The notes beneath the pieces are model-generated. The model saw nothing but the letters and a program-made list of their open reading frames with translations. It searched no databases and had not been told where the DNA came from. A DNA stretch of 17,798 nt from the NCBI GenBank assembly GCA_964436935.1, contig CAYTES010000029.1, positions 1-17,798 of the forward strand, read 5' to 3'. The position numbers and the translations under genes were made by a program. The stretch is from CAYTES01 sp964436935 (GTDB taxonomy: Bacteria; Patescibacteriota; Gracilibacteria; UBA1369; UBA12473). Within the stretch, counting starts at the first letter, position 1. Each line of letters begins with the position of its first letter. Positions 7,699 to 14,779 of this stretch are shown piece after piece.

Positions 7699-7812
7699 CC
7701 GCATTCATCTCTAAAAATCCACCTCAATCTTAATCCTCACCTGCTCGCATTCTCTCCCGCTTTTCCTCATACGCCCAAACTTACCCTTACCGAGAATTCA
7801 AAAAAGCTATGT

Positions 7813-7861
7813 TTTACCGGGATTCCCGGTAAATTGACATTTTATATAAATTCCCGGTAAA
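7813..7861 (+). promoter_or_regulatory. Three-half-site operator upstream of the HATPase-STAS operon
   Basis: TTTACCGGGA (7813-7822) and TCCCGGTAAA (7824-7833) form a perfect palindrome with 10-bp arms around one T. A third half-site TCCCGGTAAA (7852-7861) lies in direct orientation 28 bp downstream. ATTCCCGGTAAA is a 12-bp direct repeat at 7822-7833 and 7850-7861. The palindrome abuts the -35 box and the third site overlaps the -10 box, the usual layout for a repressor site. No regulator gene with a DNA-binding domain is adjacent, so the binding protein is unknown. Confidence 0.7.
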
Positions 7862-7863
7862 AT
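7834..7863 (+). promoter_or_regulatory. Sigma-70 promoter for the HATPase-STAS operon
   Basis: TTGACA (7834-7839) and TAAAAT (7858-7863) are separated by 18 bp. Transcription should begin near 7870, after the ATG at 7864 and about three bases before the ATG at 7873. This favours the second ATG as the start codon, giving a nearly leaderless message. Confidence 0.65.
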
Positions 7864-7872
7864 ATGGTTCAT

Positions 7873-8832
7873 ATGAAAATACACATTCCAAACAGTGTAT
7901 GGCTAGGAAACATAGATCCTTTCTTACAAGGATTTAATCCGCGCAAACCAGATCAACTTGAGATAACCTTCAATAAAAAATGGATGTCCATTCATCCTAT
8001 GGTTCTCTCCATGATCGCCGCGCTTGGAATGGGGATCAATCCATCGAAAATAAAATGCGAAAAATTAGAAGCAACATCAAAGCACTATTTAGAAAGAATG
8101 AAACTATTTGATTTTTTGAAGATAGATTCGGGAATAACGATAACAGAACATGAATCAGCGGGTAGATTTATACCGCTAACACAAATCAAAGATTCGGCAT
8201 CCTTAACTAAATTTATAACAGATGTCACTCCATTATTGCATCTTGAACCAAAACATGCGGAGCCGATACGTTACATTATGAGCGAGTTGATAAGAAACGT
8301 CATTGAGCATTCCATGTCTAAAAATGGGGCTATTGTATCGGCTCAATATTATAAAAAAAGTAATACGATACGAATTGGAATTGCTGACACGGGTATTGGC
8401 ATATGGCAATCCATAAACGAATCTTATAATCCCAAGACAGATCTGGATGCAATTCGAATGGCTTTAACTCCGGGCATTACGGGAACCACAAGAAAAGAAG
8501 GAGGGACAGAGCGCAATGCGAGAGCGGGGCTATTCTTTATCAAATCAATCGCTTCAGTCAATAGCGACTTTTTTGTTATTTACAGTGGTAAAGGTTTATA
8601 CAAACTCTTAAAAAGAAAAGGCAAAAAAATCGAACTACACGCCGATCCTTTTGCGGATAGGCATTCAAAAAGAGATGATCTACCAAGCTGGCAAGGTACG
8701 GTCGTTGGAATAGATCTATCCCTAGATACGACCCAAGAATTTTCTTTGCTCTTGGGGCTACTCAATAAAACGTTAAAAGAAGCCATCAAAGAAAGAAAAA
8801 AAGAACGTTATAAAAAACCACAATTCACATGA
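7873..8832 (+). CDS. GHKL/HATPase-domain ATP-binding protein
   Basis: A 319-residue protein with a Bergerat-fold ATPase domain as in histidine kinases and anti-sigma kinases. N-box: ELIRNVIEH (residues 138-146). G1 box: DTGIGI (172-177). A Gly-rich lid/G2 region runs GGTERNARAGLFFIKS (210-225). A G3-like GTVVGI is at 275-280. Residues 1-120 precede the ATPase and resemble a small alpha/beta, STAS-like unit (IHIPNSVWLGNI; HPMVLSMIAALG; YLERMKLFDFLK). There is no phosphoacceptor-histidine domain, membrane segment or sensor. The stop codon overlaps the start of the STAS-like gene by ATGA, so the two are translationally coupled. GC is low: about 32% in the 60 bases from 8101, against 60% at 901-960. 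The ATG at 7864 is an alternative start (three residues longer). Related pairs suggest a phospho- or nucleotide-switch, but its target is unknown. Confidence 0.85.
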   Translation: MKIHIPNSVWLGNIDPFLQGFNPRKPDQLEITFNKKWMSIHPMVLSMIAALGMGINPSKIKCEKLEATSKHYLERMKLFDFLKIDSGITITEHESAGRFIPLTQIKDSASLTKFITDVTPLLHLEPKHAEPIRYIMSELIRNVIEHSMSKNGAIVSAQYYKKSNTIRIGIADTGIGIWQSINESYNPKTDLDAIRMALTPGITGTTRKEGGTERNARAGLFFIKSIASVNSDFFVIYSGKGLYKLLKRKGKKIELHADPFADRHSKRDDLPSWQGTVVGIDLSLDTTQEFSLLLGLLNKTLKEAIKERKKERYKKPQFT

Positions 8833-9119
8833 TCCATCTAAAATTATTCAAACAAGTTGGTTCTTTTGCAGAGAATAAAGATATTGCCAGAGAAATAAGA
8901 CTAAAAAAACTTATTCCGGCCTTAGAAAAAAATCGCCACATTATATTGAATTTCGAAAATATCGATGGAGCCACTCAGTCCTTCATACATGCTTTAATCA
9001 GTGATCTTATGAGAAAATATGGCAATGAAGTATTAGACAAAATTAAATTTAAATCTTGTAATAATACTATTAAGGCCATAATCACCATTGTAGTTGATTA
9101 CATGCAAGAAAGTATGTAG
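8829..9119 (+). CDS. STAS-like (DUF4325-type) protein
   Basis: A 96-residue protein resembling the STAS-like DUF4325 family. The core reads HIILNFENIDGATQSFIHALISDL (about residues 37-60, key positions F42, I45, Q50, S51, F52), followed by KIKFKSCNNTIKAII (71-85). In classical anti-anti-sigma factors a serine at the equivalent loop is phosphorylated by a HATPase partner; here the candidates are T49 and S51. Its start overlaps the HATPase stop (ATGA), which strongly suggests the two proteins act together. Like its partner it is AT-rich (about 35% GC in a sampled 60-base stretch). No anti-sigma or sigma factor gene lies nearby, so calling it a sigma regulator would go beyond the data. Family assignment is from memory of the pattern. 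Confidence 0.7.
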   Translation: MIHLKLFKQVGSFAENKDIAREIRLKKLIPALEKNRHIILNFENIDGATQSFIHALISDLMRKYGNEVLDKIKFKSCNNTIKAIITIVVDYMQESM

Positions 9120-9143
9120 GTGAATAGCTCCTAGTAAGCCCCC

Positions 9144-9172
9144 TTGCAAAACCCATCCATATTGCCTAAAAC
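9144..9172 (+). promoter_or_regulatory. Possible promoter for the SNF2 helicase gene
   Basis: TTGCAA (9144-9149) and TAAAAC (9167-9172) are 17 bp apart. The predicted start of transcription falls at about 9179, the ATG itself, so the mRNA would be leaderless. The alternative is read-through from the STAS-like gene, 59 bp upstream. Confidence 0.35.
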
Positions 9173-9178
9173 GGTATC

Positions 9179-12100
9179 ATGGTACTCTTTTTTAATGAAA
9201 GCTCGCTCAAGGAGCATGTCGGGGAAACTTCTTTCCAACGTGGGAAAGCTTATTTTAGGAGTGGGAAAGTGGTTGAAGCGAAGCGCACCTCTGAAGGAAA
9301 AATCGAAGGTCGTGTTTCGGGAAGCACCTCTAAGCCTTACCGTGTGATGCTGGTAGTATACCTTGAAGAAAATGATTTTGACTCTTCCTGTTCCTGTCCT
9401 ATCGGAGGGGCGTGCAAGCATGTCGCGGCGTTGGGATTGGAGGCTCTTAAAACCGCTTCCATCGATTTACCCAACCTGAGCAAAATCACCCAAATATCTT
9501 CCAGCCCGAAAGCGTGGGAGAAAAATTTAGAACAATGGTACCCGCAAACCACATTTTCCCGTTTTGGAAATCCCCACGCGTCCAACTCTCAAATAAACCA
9601 ATTTTGCCTTCTTTTTCGACTGGAACGAACGCTCGAATACGATTTTCCCAGTTATCAAAGCTATTATTCCCGTAAAAAACCGCAAAGAACCTCTTCAAAG
9701 CCGGCGTGGAATCTTCAGGTTCGCGTGGCAACTTTCAATCTTCAAACACAAAAAATAGAATTTCAAAATCTCAACTGGAATACCCTTCATTATTCAAATT
9801 CAGATTTCAATACATCTTCCCGTATTTATCTCGAGCACCTTCATGGTATTCTGCGCGATTCCTATTATAATTCGTCGTCGTGGCTCATGCTTCCAAATAA
9901 AAAGCATGCCTTATTCTGGGAATGGATTCAGCGGCACAAATCATTTGGAGTTCCGTTGTTCCATAACCAAAAGAACAAACATCCGGTTAAACTCGACCTT
10001 TCTCCGATTGAATTCCAAGACTGTCTCGAGAATGATGGTGACGGACTGATTCTCAAAAAGGTCCCTTTTCTCAACGAAGAACGAGTGGATCTTGGAGGAT
10101 GGATCTTAGGGGGATCCCCTCCACGATGGGCTTTACGAATGGATCGCCCCGACCAACCCGACTCCGGCGCATGGCAACTGCATCCTATTGAAGGTATTTT
10201 CCCTGAAAACTTTAAGATTGAAAATGTGGTTCACATCCCTTTCGCGGACTTGGATCACTTTAAAAAAATCGTTTTACCAAAAATCATTAAACACACACCC
10301 GTCAAAAATTTTTCTGCCCTTAAAATTCCCACCGTTGGAAATCCTGAACTTTTTATTGATATCCTCAAATACGGCAAAAACGGGTTAAAGCTTGTTCTGG
10401 GTTGGCAATATGATTCAACTTCTATCCCCTTTAACGATTCGAGAGAAACTATTTCATCAAATGATAATTTGATTTTGCGCGATGTTACCAATGAAAAAAC
10501 CATATTAAGCCGATTCCAAGCGACTTGCGGCGATTTAATGGAAATTTTACCGGACTTAATCTTACTGGAAGGCATTAAAGCCGCTCTTTGGATGGAGCAA
10601 AAACTTCCCCTTTTAAAACAGGACCCCTCCTTTTATATTCGAGAATCGATTGATTTGCCGATTTTTACGCATTATCAAGAAGCCCCGGCGTTTGAATTCG
10701 ATCTTGAAAAAAATCCTCAATCTCAGGACTGGTTCGATTTGAATGTTAAAGTCAAAATCGGAAAGGACGAAGTACCTTTTCAATCCATTTTTGAAGCATT
10801 GGCCCGCAAAGAGGATCACCTCTTTTTGGAAAGCGGCATCTATTTTTCATTGAATCATCCTCAGTTTGAAAAAATTCGTACCCTCATTGAGGAATCGCAA
10901 ACCATTCACGATCTTCCAAAAGGTGAATACCGCCTCAGTTTATTTCAAGCCAGTCTATGGCAGGAACTGACGAACTTGGGTGTGGTTCAAAAACAGGCCG
11001 CCGTTTGGGAAAATGCCATGAATAAGCTACTGAATGTCCATGCCATTGAACTGCTGAAACCTCAAAAATCTCTCAAGGCTACCTTGCGTCCTTATCAAAT
11101 CGAAGGGCTTTCATGGCTTAAATTTTTATATGAACACGGTTTGGGAGGTATACTGGCCGATGATATGGGGCTGGGGAAAACGGTCCAAGTGCTGGCGTTC
11201 ATTTCGGAACTTTTTGCCAACTCTAAAAATAAAAAAACCGCGCGAAAACCCATTCTGGTGGTGGCACCCACCAGTGTGGTGGAAAATTGGGATTTGGAAA
11301 TGGAACGATTCACTCCTCACCTTAAACGGCTTATTTTACGAAAAGGAGACCGCTCTGATTTATACAAAAAAATGAGAAAAAACGATGTAGTGATCGTGTC
11401 CTATGCCTTATTGGTTCGTGATTTTAAGCCTTTAAGCGCCATCGAATGGGATACGCTTTTTCTGGATGAAGCTCAATTTGTTAAAAATCATCAATCCAAA
11501 GCGTACGGGTGCATTCGAAAGCTGAACATCCAAAGACGCTTTGCATTGACCGGTACCCCGATGGAGAATAACCTTTTGGAATTATGGTCGATTTTTTCCA
11601 TCGTTTCTCCGGGTTTATTCGGCTCTCCCACTTGGTTTCGAGAACAGTATCAAAAACCCATTGAAAAATTGGGGGACACCGAGGCACTTCAACGCTTGCG
11701 GCAACGTATTCGTCCTTTTTTAATGCGACGACGGAAAGAAATGGTGGCGACCGAGCTTCCTCCCAAAATCGAACAGGTGCTCTTTTTGGATTTGGATCAT
11801 AAGCATCGTGCGCTTTATGATCGGCAATTGCAGTATGAACGACAAAAAGTGCTTGGCTTATTGGCTGAAGGGGGCCTCAAAGAAAATCGGTTTCAAATTT
11901 TGCAGTCGCTCACAAAATTGCGTCAATTTTGTCTTCATCCGGGATTGGTGGACGACAAATACCTTCAAGTTCCTGCGATCAAGTTGGATGCGCTCATGGA
12001 ACACGTTCAAATGCTACTGGCCGAAGGACATCGGGCATTGATTTTCAGTCAATTCACTTCTTTTTTAAGCCATGTGAAGCAGCGTTTTGAAACCGAAAAA

Positions 12101-12481
12101 CTGCCTTATCTTTACCTCGATGGAAAAACTCAAAATCGACAGCAACTCATCACATCGTTCCAATCTAAAAACGCGGCTTCCTTATTTTTAATCAGCTTGA
12201 AAGCCGGCGGATTCGGCTTGAATTTAACCCAAGCCGATTACTGCATTTTATTGGATCCATGGTGGAATCCCGCCGCTGAGAATCAAGCGGTTGACCGAAC
12301 GCATCGTATCGGACAAGACAAACAAGTGATTGTCTATAAATTGATCGCCAAAAATACGGTGGAGGAAAAAGTACTCCAACTGCAAGCAAAAAAATCCAAA
12401 TTGTTTAAAAGTGTATTGGAAGAGGGAGATCAATTTGCTTCGCTCATCACGGAAAATGATATTCGAGAAATTTTTGCGTGA
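9179..12481 (+). CDS. SWIM zinc-finger SNF2-family helicase
   Basis: A 1100-residue DNA-dependent ATPase of the bacterial SNF2 (HepA/RapA-like) group. The SWIM zinc finger is near the N-terminus: C71, C73, C79 and H81 in CSCPIGGACKH. A long poorly conserved middle (about 100-625) follows. The helicase core begins at LRPYQIEGLSWL. Walker A is DDMGLGKT (661-668), the Walker B box is DEAQ (763-766), and motif III is LTGTPMENN. The second RecA domain carries FSQFTSFL, SLKAGGFGLNLTQAD, DPWWNPAAENQAVDRTHRIGQ (motif VI, R-x-H-R-x-G-Q at about 1040-1046) and the usual end NTVEEKVLQLQ. All motifs are intact. SWIM-SNF2 proteins remodel or translocate along DNA, often in repair or transcription; the substrate here is not known. 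It is convergent with capA, 17 bp apart. Confidence 0.93.
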   Translation: MVLFFNESSLKEHVGETSFQRGKAYFRSGKVVEAKRTSEGKIEGRVSGSTSKPYRVMLVVYLEENDFDSSCSCPIGGACKHVAALGLEALKTASIDLPNLSKITQISSSPKAWEKNLEQWYPQTTFSRFGNPHASNSQINQFCLLFRLERTLEYDFPSYQSYYSRKKPQRTSSKPAWNLQVRVATFNLQTQKIEFQNLNWNTLHYSNSDFNTSSRIYLEHLHGILRDSYYNSSSWLMLPNKKHALFWEWIQRHKSFGVPLFHNQKNKHPVKLDLSPIEFQDCLENDGDGLILKKVPFLNEERVDLGGWILGGSPPRWALRMDRPDQPDSGAWQLHPIEGIFPENFKIENVVHIPFADLDHFKKIVLPKIIKHTPVKNFSALKIPTVGNPELFIDILKYGKNGLKLVLGWQYDSTSIPFNDSRETISSNDNLILRDVTNEKTILSRFQATCGDLMEILPDLILLEGIKAALWMEQKLPLLKQDPSFYIRESIDLPIFTHYQEAPAFEFDLEKNPQSQDWFDLNVKVKIGKDEVPFQSIFEALARKEDHLFLESGIYFSLNHPQFEKIRTLIEESQTIHDLPKGEYRLSLFQASLWQELTNLGVVQKQAAVWENAMNKLLNVHAIELLKPQKSLKATLRPYQIEGLSWLKFLYEHGLGGILADDMGLGKTVQVLAFISELFANSKNKKTARKPILVVAPTSVVENWDLEMERFTPHLKRLILRKGDRSDLYKKMRKNDVVIVSYALLVRDFKPLSAIEWDTLFLDEAQFVKNHQSKAYGCIRKLNIQRRFALTGTPMENNLLELWSIFSIVSPGLFGSPTWFREQYQKPIEKLGDTEALQRLRQRIRPFLMRRRKEMVATELPPKIEQVLFLDLDHKHRALYDRQLQYERQKVLGLLAEGGLKENRFQILQSLTKLRQFCLHPGLVDDKYLQVPAIKLDALMEHVQMLLAEGHRALIFSQFTSFLSHVKQRFETEKLPYLYLDGKTQNRQQLITSFQSKNAASLFLISLKAGGFGLNLTQADYCILLDPWWNPAAENQAVDRTHRIGQDKQVIVYKLIAKNTVEEKVLQLQAKKSKLFKSVLEEGDQFASLITENDIREIFA

Positions 12482-12498
12482 TGGCCGATTTTAATGTG

Positions 12499-13545
12499 TC
12501 AATGTCGCACCTGGGGTTGCGACTTCAAAATATCGAACACCGTTTCATGCACTTCAATTGTATTTGGCTTTGCGGGATCGCTCGATTTGGTGAGCTCAAT
12601 CGCCAGTCCCAATCCTTCCATGACCTCTTTCTGAAAATACTGATCAAACACAAAATTACCCAAGGAATAATAGATGGGGCGCTCCTTATACCATTCGGAA
12701 GTGCCGATCACGTGAGAATGATGCCCGAGAATGATGTCGGCTCCCGCATCAATAAAGGCATGGGCCATCTTGATTTGCTCTTCGGTTGGCTCCGCAAAAT
12801 ACTCACGCCCCCAATGGATGGAAATGATGGTGAAGTCGGACTTGTCTTCCACAGATTGAATGAGCTCGACGGCTTGAGGAAGGTCCAGACGATCCGTGAG
12901 AGTATCGTTGAAGCCGATAAAACTCAAGGTGGTGGCTTTGTCGTCCAGTGTGGTCGTCCAGAACGATTCGGCTTGAACGCCTTTGGAGTACCCGAAGTGA
13001 TGAATTCCTGAGTCAGCGAGATGCTGGCGGGTTTGAGTGGATCCATACTCCCCCATGTCGAACATGTGATTGTTGGCCACGGAGAGGAGATTGAATCTGT
13101 ATTTTTGCAACGGAGGAATCACGTCGGGTTTGAAATTAAAAATCATGGCGATTCCGTTGTTCACATACGGGGTGTCCGAAATGGGGCCTTCCAGATTGGC
13201 AAAAAGAAAATCCAGAGCTTCCAGGGGAGGTTGCTTTGACTCGGGATCATCGAGTTGCGCCAGCATCTTGGACTTGAGTTCCGGGAATTGCAAAAAAGGG
13301 TAATCCAGACCATTGCGATCCATTAAGGTGCGTACGTATCGATCCAACATGATATCGCCGAAGGCCAGAATGGTGACGGGTTGCGGCGATACCATGGGCT
13401 CCTCTTCTTTCAATAAGCGGAGTGATTCGGATAATTTCCAGGTTTTTAATTCTTCGGAAAACCGATACTGAATCGAACTTGCTTCACCGGGGCCCCACAA
13501 ACGAGCCAGCAAAATGCCGAGGAAGAAAGTGAGTTTTAAAAGCAT
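12499..13545 (-). CDS. CapA/PgsA-family metallophosphoesterase-like protein
   Basis: A 348-residue protein of the CapA (poly-gamma-glutamate synthesis) family, whose fold is that of calcineurin-type phosphoesterases. Motifs: GDIMLDR (63-69), NLEGPI (117-122), ANNHMFDMG (157-165), IHWGREY (243-249), GADIILGHHSHV (268-279) and YYSLGNFVFDQ (292-302). The N-terminus (MLLKLTFFLGILLARLWG) is hydrophobic after one Lys and suits a signal peptide or a single anchor, placing the rest outside the membrane. No capB, capC or other capsule gene lies in the window, so the name does not imply capsule formation. Solitary members are common and their substrate is mostly unknown. Start chosen for the signal-like N-terminus. 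Confidence 0.9.
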   Translation of the reverse strand: MLLKLTFFLGILLARLWGPGEASSIQYRFSEELKTWKLSESLRLLKEEEPMVSPQPVTILAFGDIMLDRYVRTLMDRNGLDYPFLQFPELKSKMLAQLDDPESKQPPLEALDFLFANLEGPISDTPYVNNGIAMIFNFKPDVIPPLQKYRFNLLSVANNHMFDMGEYGSTQTRQHLADSGIHHFGYSKGVQAESFWTTTLDDKATTLSFIGFNDTLTDRLDLPQAVELIQSVEDKSDFTIISIHWGREYFAEPTEEQIKMAHAFIDAGADIILGHHSHVIGTSEWYKERPIYYSLGNFVFDQYFQKEVMEGLGLAIELTKSSDPAKPNTIEVHETVFDILKSQPQVRH

Positions 13546-13610
13546 CGTTTTTGGTATAGCGGCTAAGAAAGAAAACTCACCCCGCCCGCCCTGGGGGGGA
13601 TACCACCCAC

Positions 13611-13625
13611 CTCATTATTCTAGCA
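13611..13625 (-). promoter_or_regulatory. Possible extended -10 promoter for the CapA-like gene
   Basis: TGC-TAGAAT (13625-13617, minus strand) is an extended -10 box. It is followed by AATGAG, loosely similar to the repeated promoter element elsewhere in the window. No good -35. The leader would be about 65 nt. The rest of 13546-13716 has no gene. Confidence 0.4.
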
Positions 13626-13662
13626 TATTCTCCATGAACAAAATCTAACCAAAAAATGAACT

Positions 13663-13700
13663 GGAAATTAATATTTCCGTATGCAAAAAAAATACATACG
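13663..13700 (-). terminator. Two small inverted repeats downstream of rlmH
   Basis: CGTATG/CATACG (13678-13683 and 13695-13700) and GGAAAT/ATTTCC (13663-13668 and 13673-13678) are overlapping small hairpins just after the rlmH stop. On the minus strand the second is followed within a few bases by TTCATTTTTT. Stems are AT-rich and weak, so termination is only possible. Confidence 0.3.
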
Positions 13701-13716
13701 ACTAATCTGCCTTTTT

Positions 13717-14178
13717 TTAATGATGGTAGGACTTCCCCGCTAAAATCATGAACCCCCGATAGAGTTGCTCCAGAATAAAAAGCCTCACCATTTGATGGGT
13801 GAAGGTCATCTCGGAGAGAGAAAGCCTCTCATCGGCATATGCCAAAGTTTCCTCAGTAAAACCGTGCGGCCCGCCGATGACCACCATCACTTTTCCCCCC
13901 TCATAATCCCGCGCCACCCGAATCCAATCCGCAAAAGCTTCAGACCGCATTGAGCGACCTCCTCGATCCAACATCAGCACCCGATACTCACCTTGTCCTT
14001 TTTGAGCCCATTTCTCAAGTTTCATTTGGAGCTCTTTATTTTCCCTCTCCGGAGTGGAAACCTCCACCGTAAGTTCTTCCACCGAGCAAAAAGCCCCCAA
14101 TCGCTTCAAAAACTCATCCTCAATCGCGCGATAGGAGGCTTCCTTGGTTTTTCCGACTTGAAGAAATAGGAGTTTCAT
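13717..14178 (-). CDS. rlmH: 23S rRNA (pseudouridine-1915 N3) methyltransferase RlmH
   Basis: A 153-residue SPOUT-class (trefoil-knot) SAM-dependent methyltransferase. The family methylates pseudouridine 1915 in helix 69 of 23S rRNA, on the assembled ribosome. Clear signatures are VIGGPHGF (about 100-107, SAM-binding loop) and the C-terminal LSLSEMTFTHQMVRLFILEQLYRG (about 119-142, key residues S122, T125, H128, R132, E137, Q138, Y140, R141). The protein ends in YHH, as family members end near YH. Length is normal (about 155). It starts 14 bp after the toxin gene stop on the same strand, so it may be reached by read-through from the toxin-antitoxin promoter; an AT-rich TATAGAT just upstream of its start lies inside the toxin gene end. 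Function is secure. Confidence 0.95.
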   Translation of the reverse strand: MKLLFLQVGKTKEASYRAIEDEFLKRLGAFCSVEELTVEVSTPERENKELQMKLEKWAQKGQGEYRVLMLDRGGRSMRSEAFADWIRVARDYEGGKVMVVIGGPHGFTEETLAYADERLSLSEMTFTHQMVRLFILEQLYRGFMILAGKSYHH

Positions 14179-14192
14179 ACAAATTCTTAAAT

Positions 14193-14471
14193 CTATAAAT
14201 CTCGATAAACTTCTTTTCGATGCTTTATTGCTAAAACCATTAAGATTTCAATATTTCCCTCTTTATCGGTATCAAAGATCACCCGGTAATCCCCAATTCT
14301 AAATCGATAGGTTCCGTACAATGGATTAGTCAATTTTTTTGCGAACCCAAGAGGATCTTTCTGTTGGATAAAAAAATCAAGTTTTTCCAAAATCCTTCGT
14401 GCCGTTTTAGGCTGAAGCTTTTTTAAATTTCCAAGTGCCTTTTTTGAGTACCTAAGCTGAAACGTTTTCAT
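14193..14471 (-). CDS. RelE/ParE-family toxin
   Basis: A 92-residue type II toxin with the RelE/ParE fold. It has a basic N-terminal helical hairpin (YSKKALGNLKKLQPKTARRILEKLDFFI), then the strand block LYGTYRFRIGDYRVIFD (51-67; key R56, R58, R63) and the C-terminal IKHRKEVYRDL (82-92). In RelE-type members such Arg/Lys/His/Tyr residues cut mRNA in the ribosomal A site; ParE members poison gyrase. HRKEVY near the end favours the RelE type, but sequence alone cannot settle it. The start codon directly follows the antitoxin's TAA with no gap, so translation is coupled. Length is typical. Confidence 0.9.
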   Translation of the reverse strand: MKTFQLRYSKKALGNLKKLQPKTARRILEKLDFFIQQKDPLGFAKKLTNPLYGTYRFRIGDYRVIFDTDKEGNIEILMVLAIKHRKEVYRDL

Positions 14472-14720
14472 TTAAAGACCGAGTGCTTTATAGATTTCAT
14501 CTTGAGTATAAACCTCTCCTCGTTTGACTTGCTCACGAGCTTCATGGATCTCGCTCGCCAAATTTTCAAAGGTTATATCTTCTTCATCGATAGGGTTGAC
14601 TTCGAAAATAGGGGTATCGTGATAAAGTACAATATAGCGAATTTTCTTTTTGCGTGCTTCTTTCCAAATCGTGGTGATGTTTTCACGAAATTTTTTTATA
14701 CCGATCATTTTTGTGATCAT
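14472..14720 (-). CDS. Phd/YefM-like antitoxin
   Basis: An 82-residue antitoxin. The N-terminal half (IGIKKFRENITTIWKEARKKKIRYIVLYHDTPIFEVNPI, seen as residues about 6-44) follows the Phd/YefM pattern of a start strand, helix, then a strand with a turn and a hydrophobic strand. This half normally dimerises and binds DNA. The acidic C-terminal part (IDEEDITFENLASEIHEAREQV) would wrap the toxin. Start at 14720 is supported by AGGGGA spaced correctly before the ATG; a second Met at residue 5 is possible but has no such site. Sequence match to Phd is moderate, but the paired toxin and operator support it. Confidence 0.8.
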   Translation of the reverse strand: MITKMIGIKKFRENITTIWKEARKKKIRYIVLYHDTPIFEVNPIDEEDITFENLASEIHEAREQVKRGEVYTQDEIYKALGL

Positions 14721-14724
14721 TGCT

Positions 14725-14765
14725 TCCCCTTATTAATTATTACCCCTAAAGTGTACACTTTTAAA
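14725..14765 (-). promoter_or_regulatory. Toxin-antitoxin promoter, operator and Shine-Dalgarno site
   Basis: On the minus strand a -35-like TTTAAA (14765-14760) and TAATAA (14742-14737) are 17 bp apart. The 14-bp perfect palindrome AAAGTGTACACTTT (14748-14761) fills the spacer, the expected place for repression by the antitoxin-toxin complex. AGGGGA (14730-14725) lies five bases before the ATG and is the only good Shine-Dalgarno site noticed in the window. Confidence 0.65.
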
Positions 14766-14779
14766 AAAATAAGGCAATT

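Noticed and set aside
7864..9119. HATPase-STAS pair as a classical RsbW-RsbV sigma-factor switch
   Set aside because: No sigma factor lies nearby, the HATPase has an extra N-terminal unit, and the STAS-like protein lacks the usual DSSG-type phosphorylation loop.
9179..12481. SNF2 helicase as part of a DISARM defence locus
   Set aside because: No DNA methyltransferase, DUF1998 or phospholipase-D gene is present, and the SWIM-SNF2 form is widespread as a single gene.
12499..13545. Capsule biosynthesis locus
   Set aside because: Only a CapA-family protein is present; no synthetase or export genes surround it.
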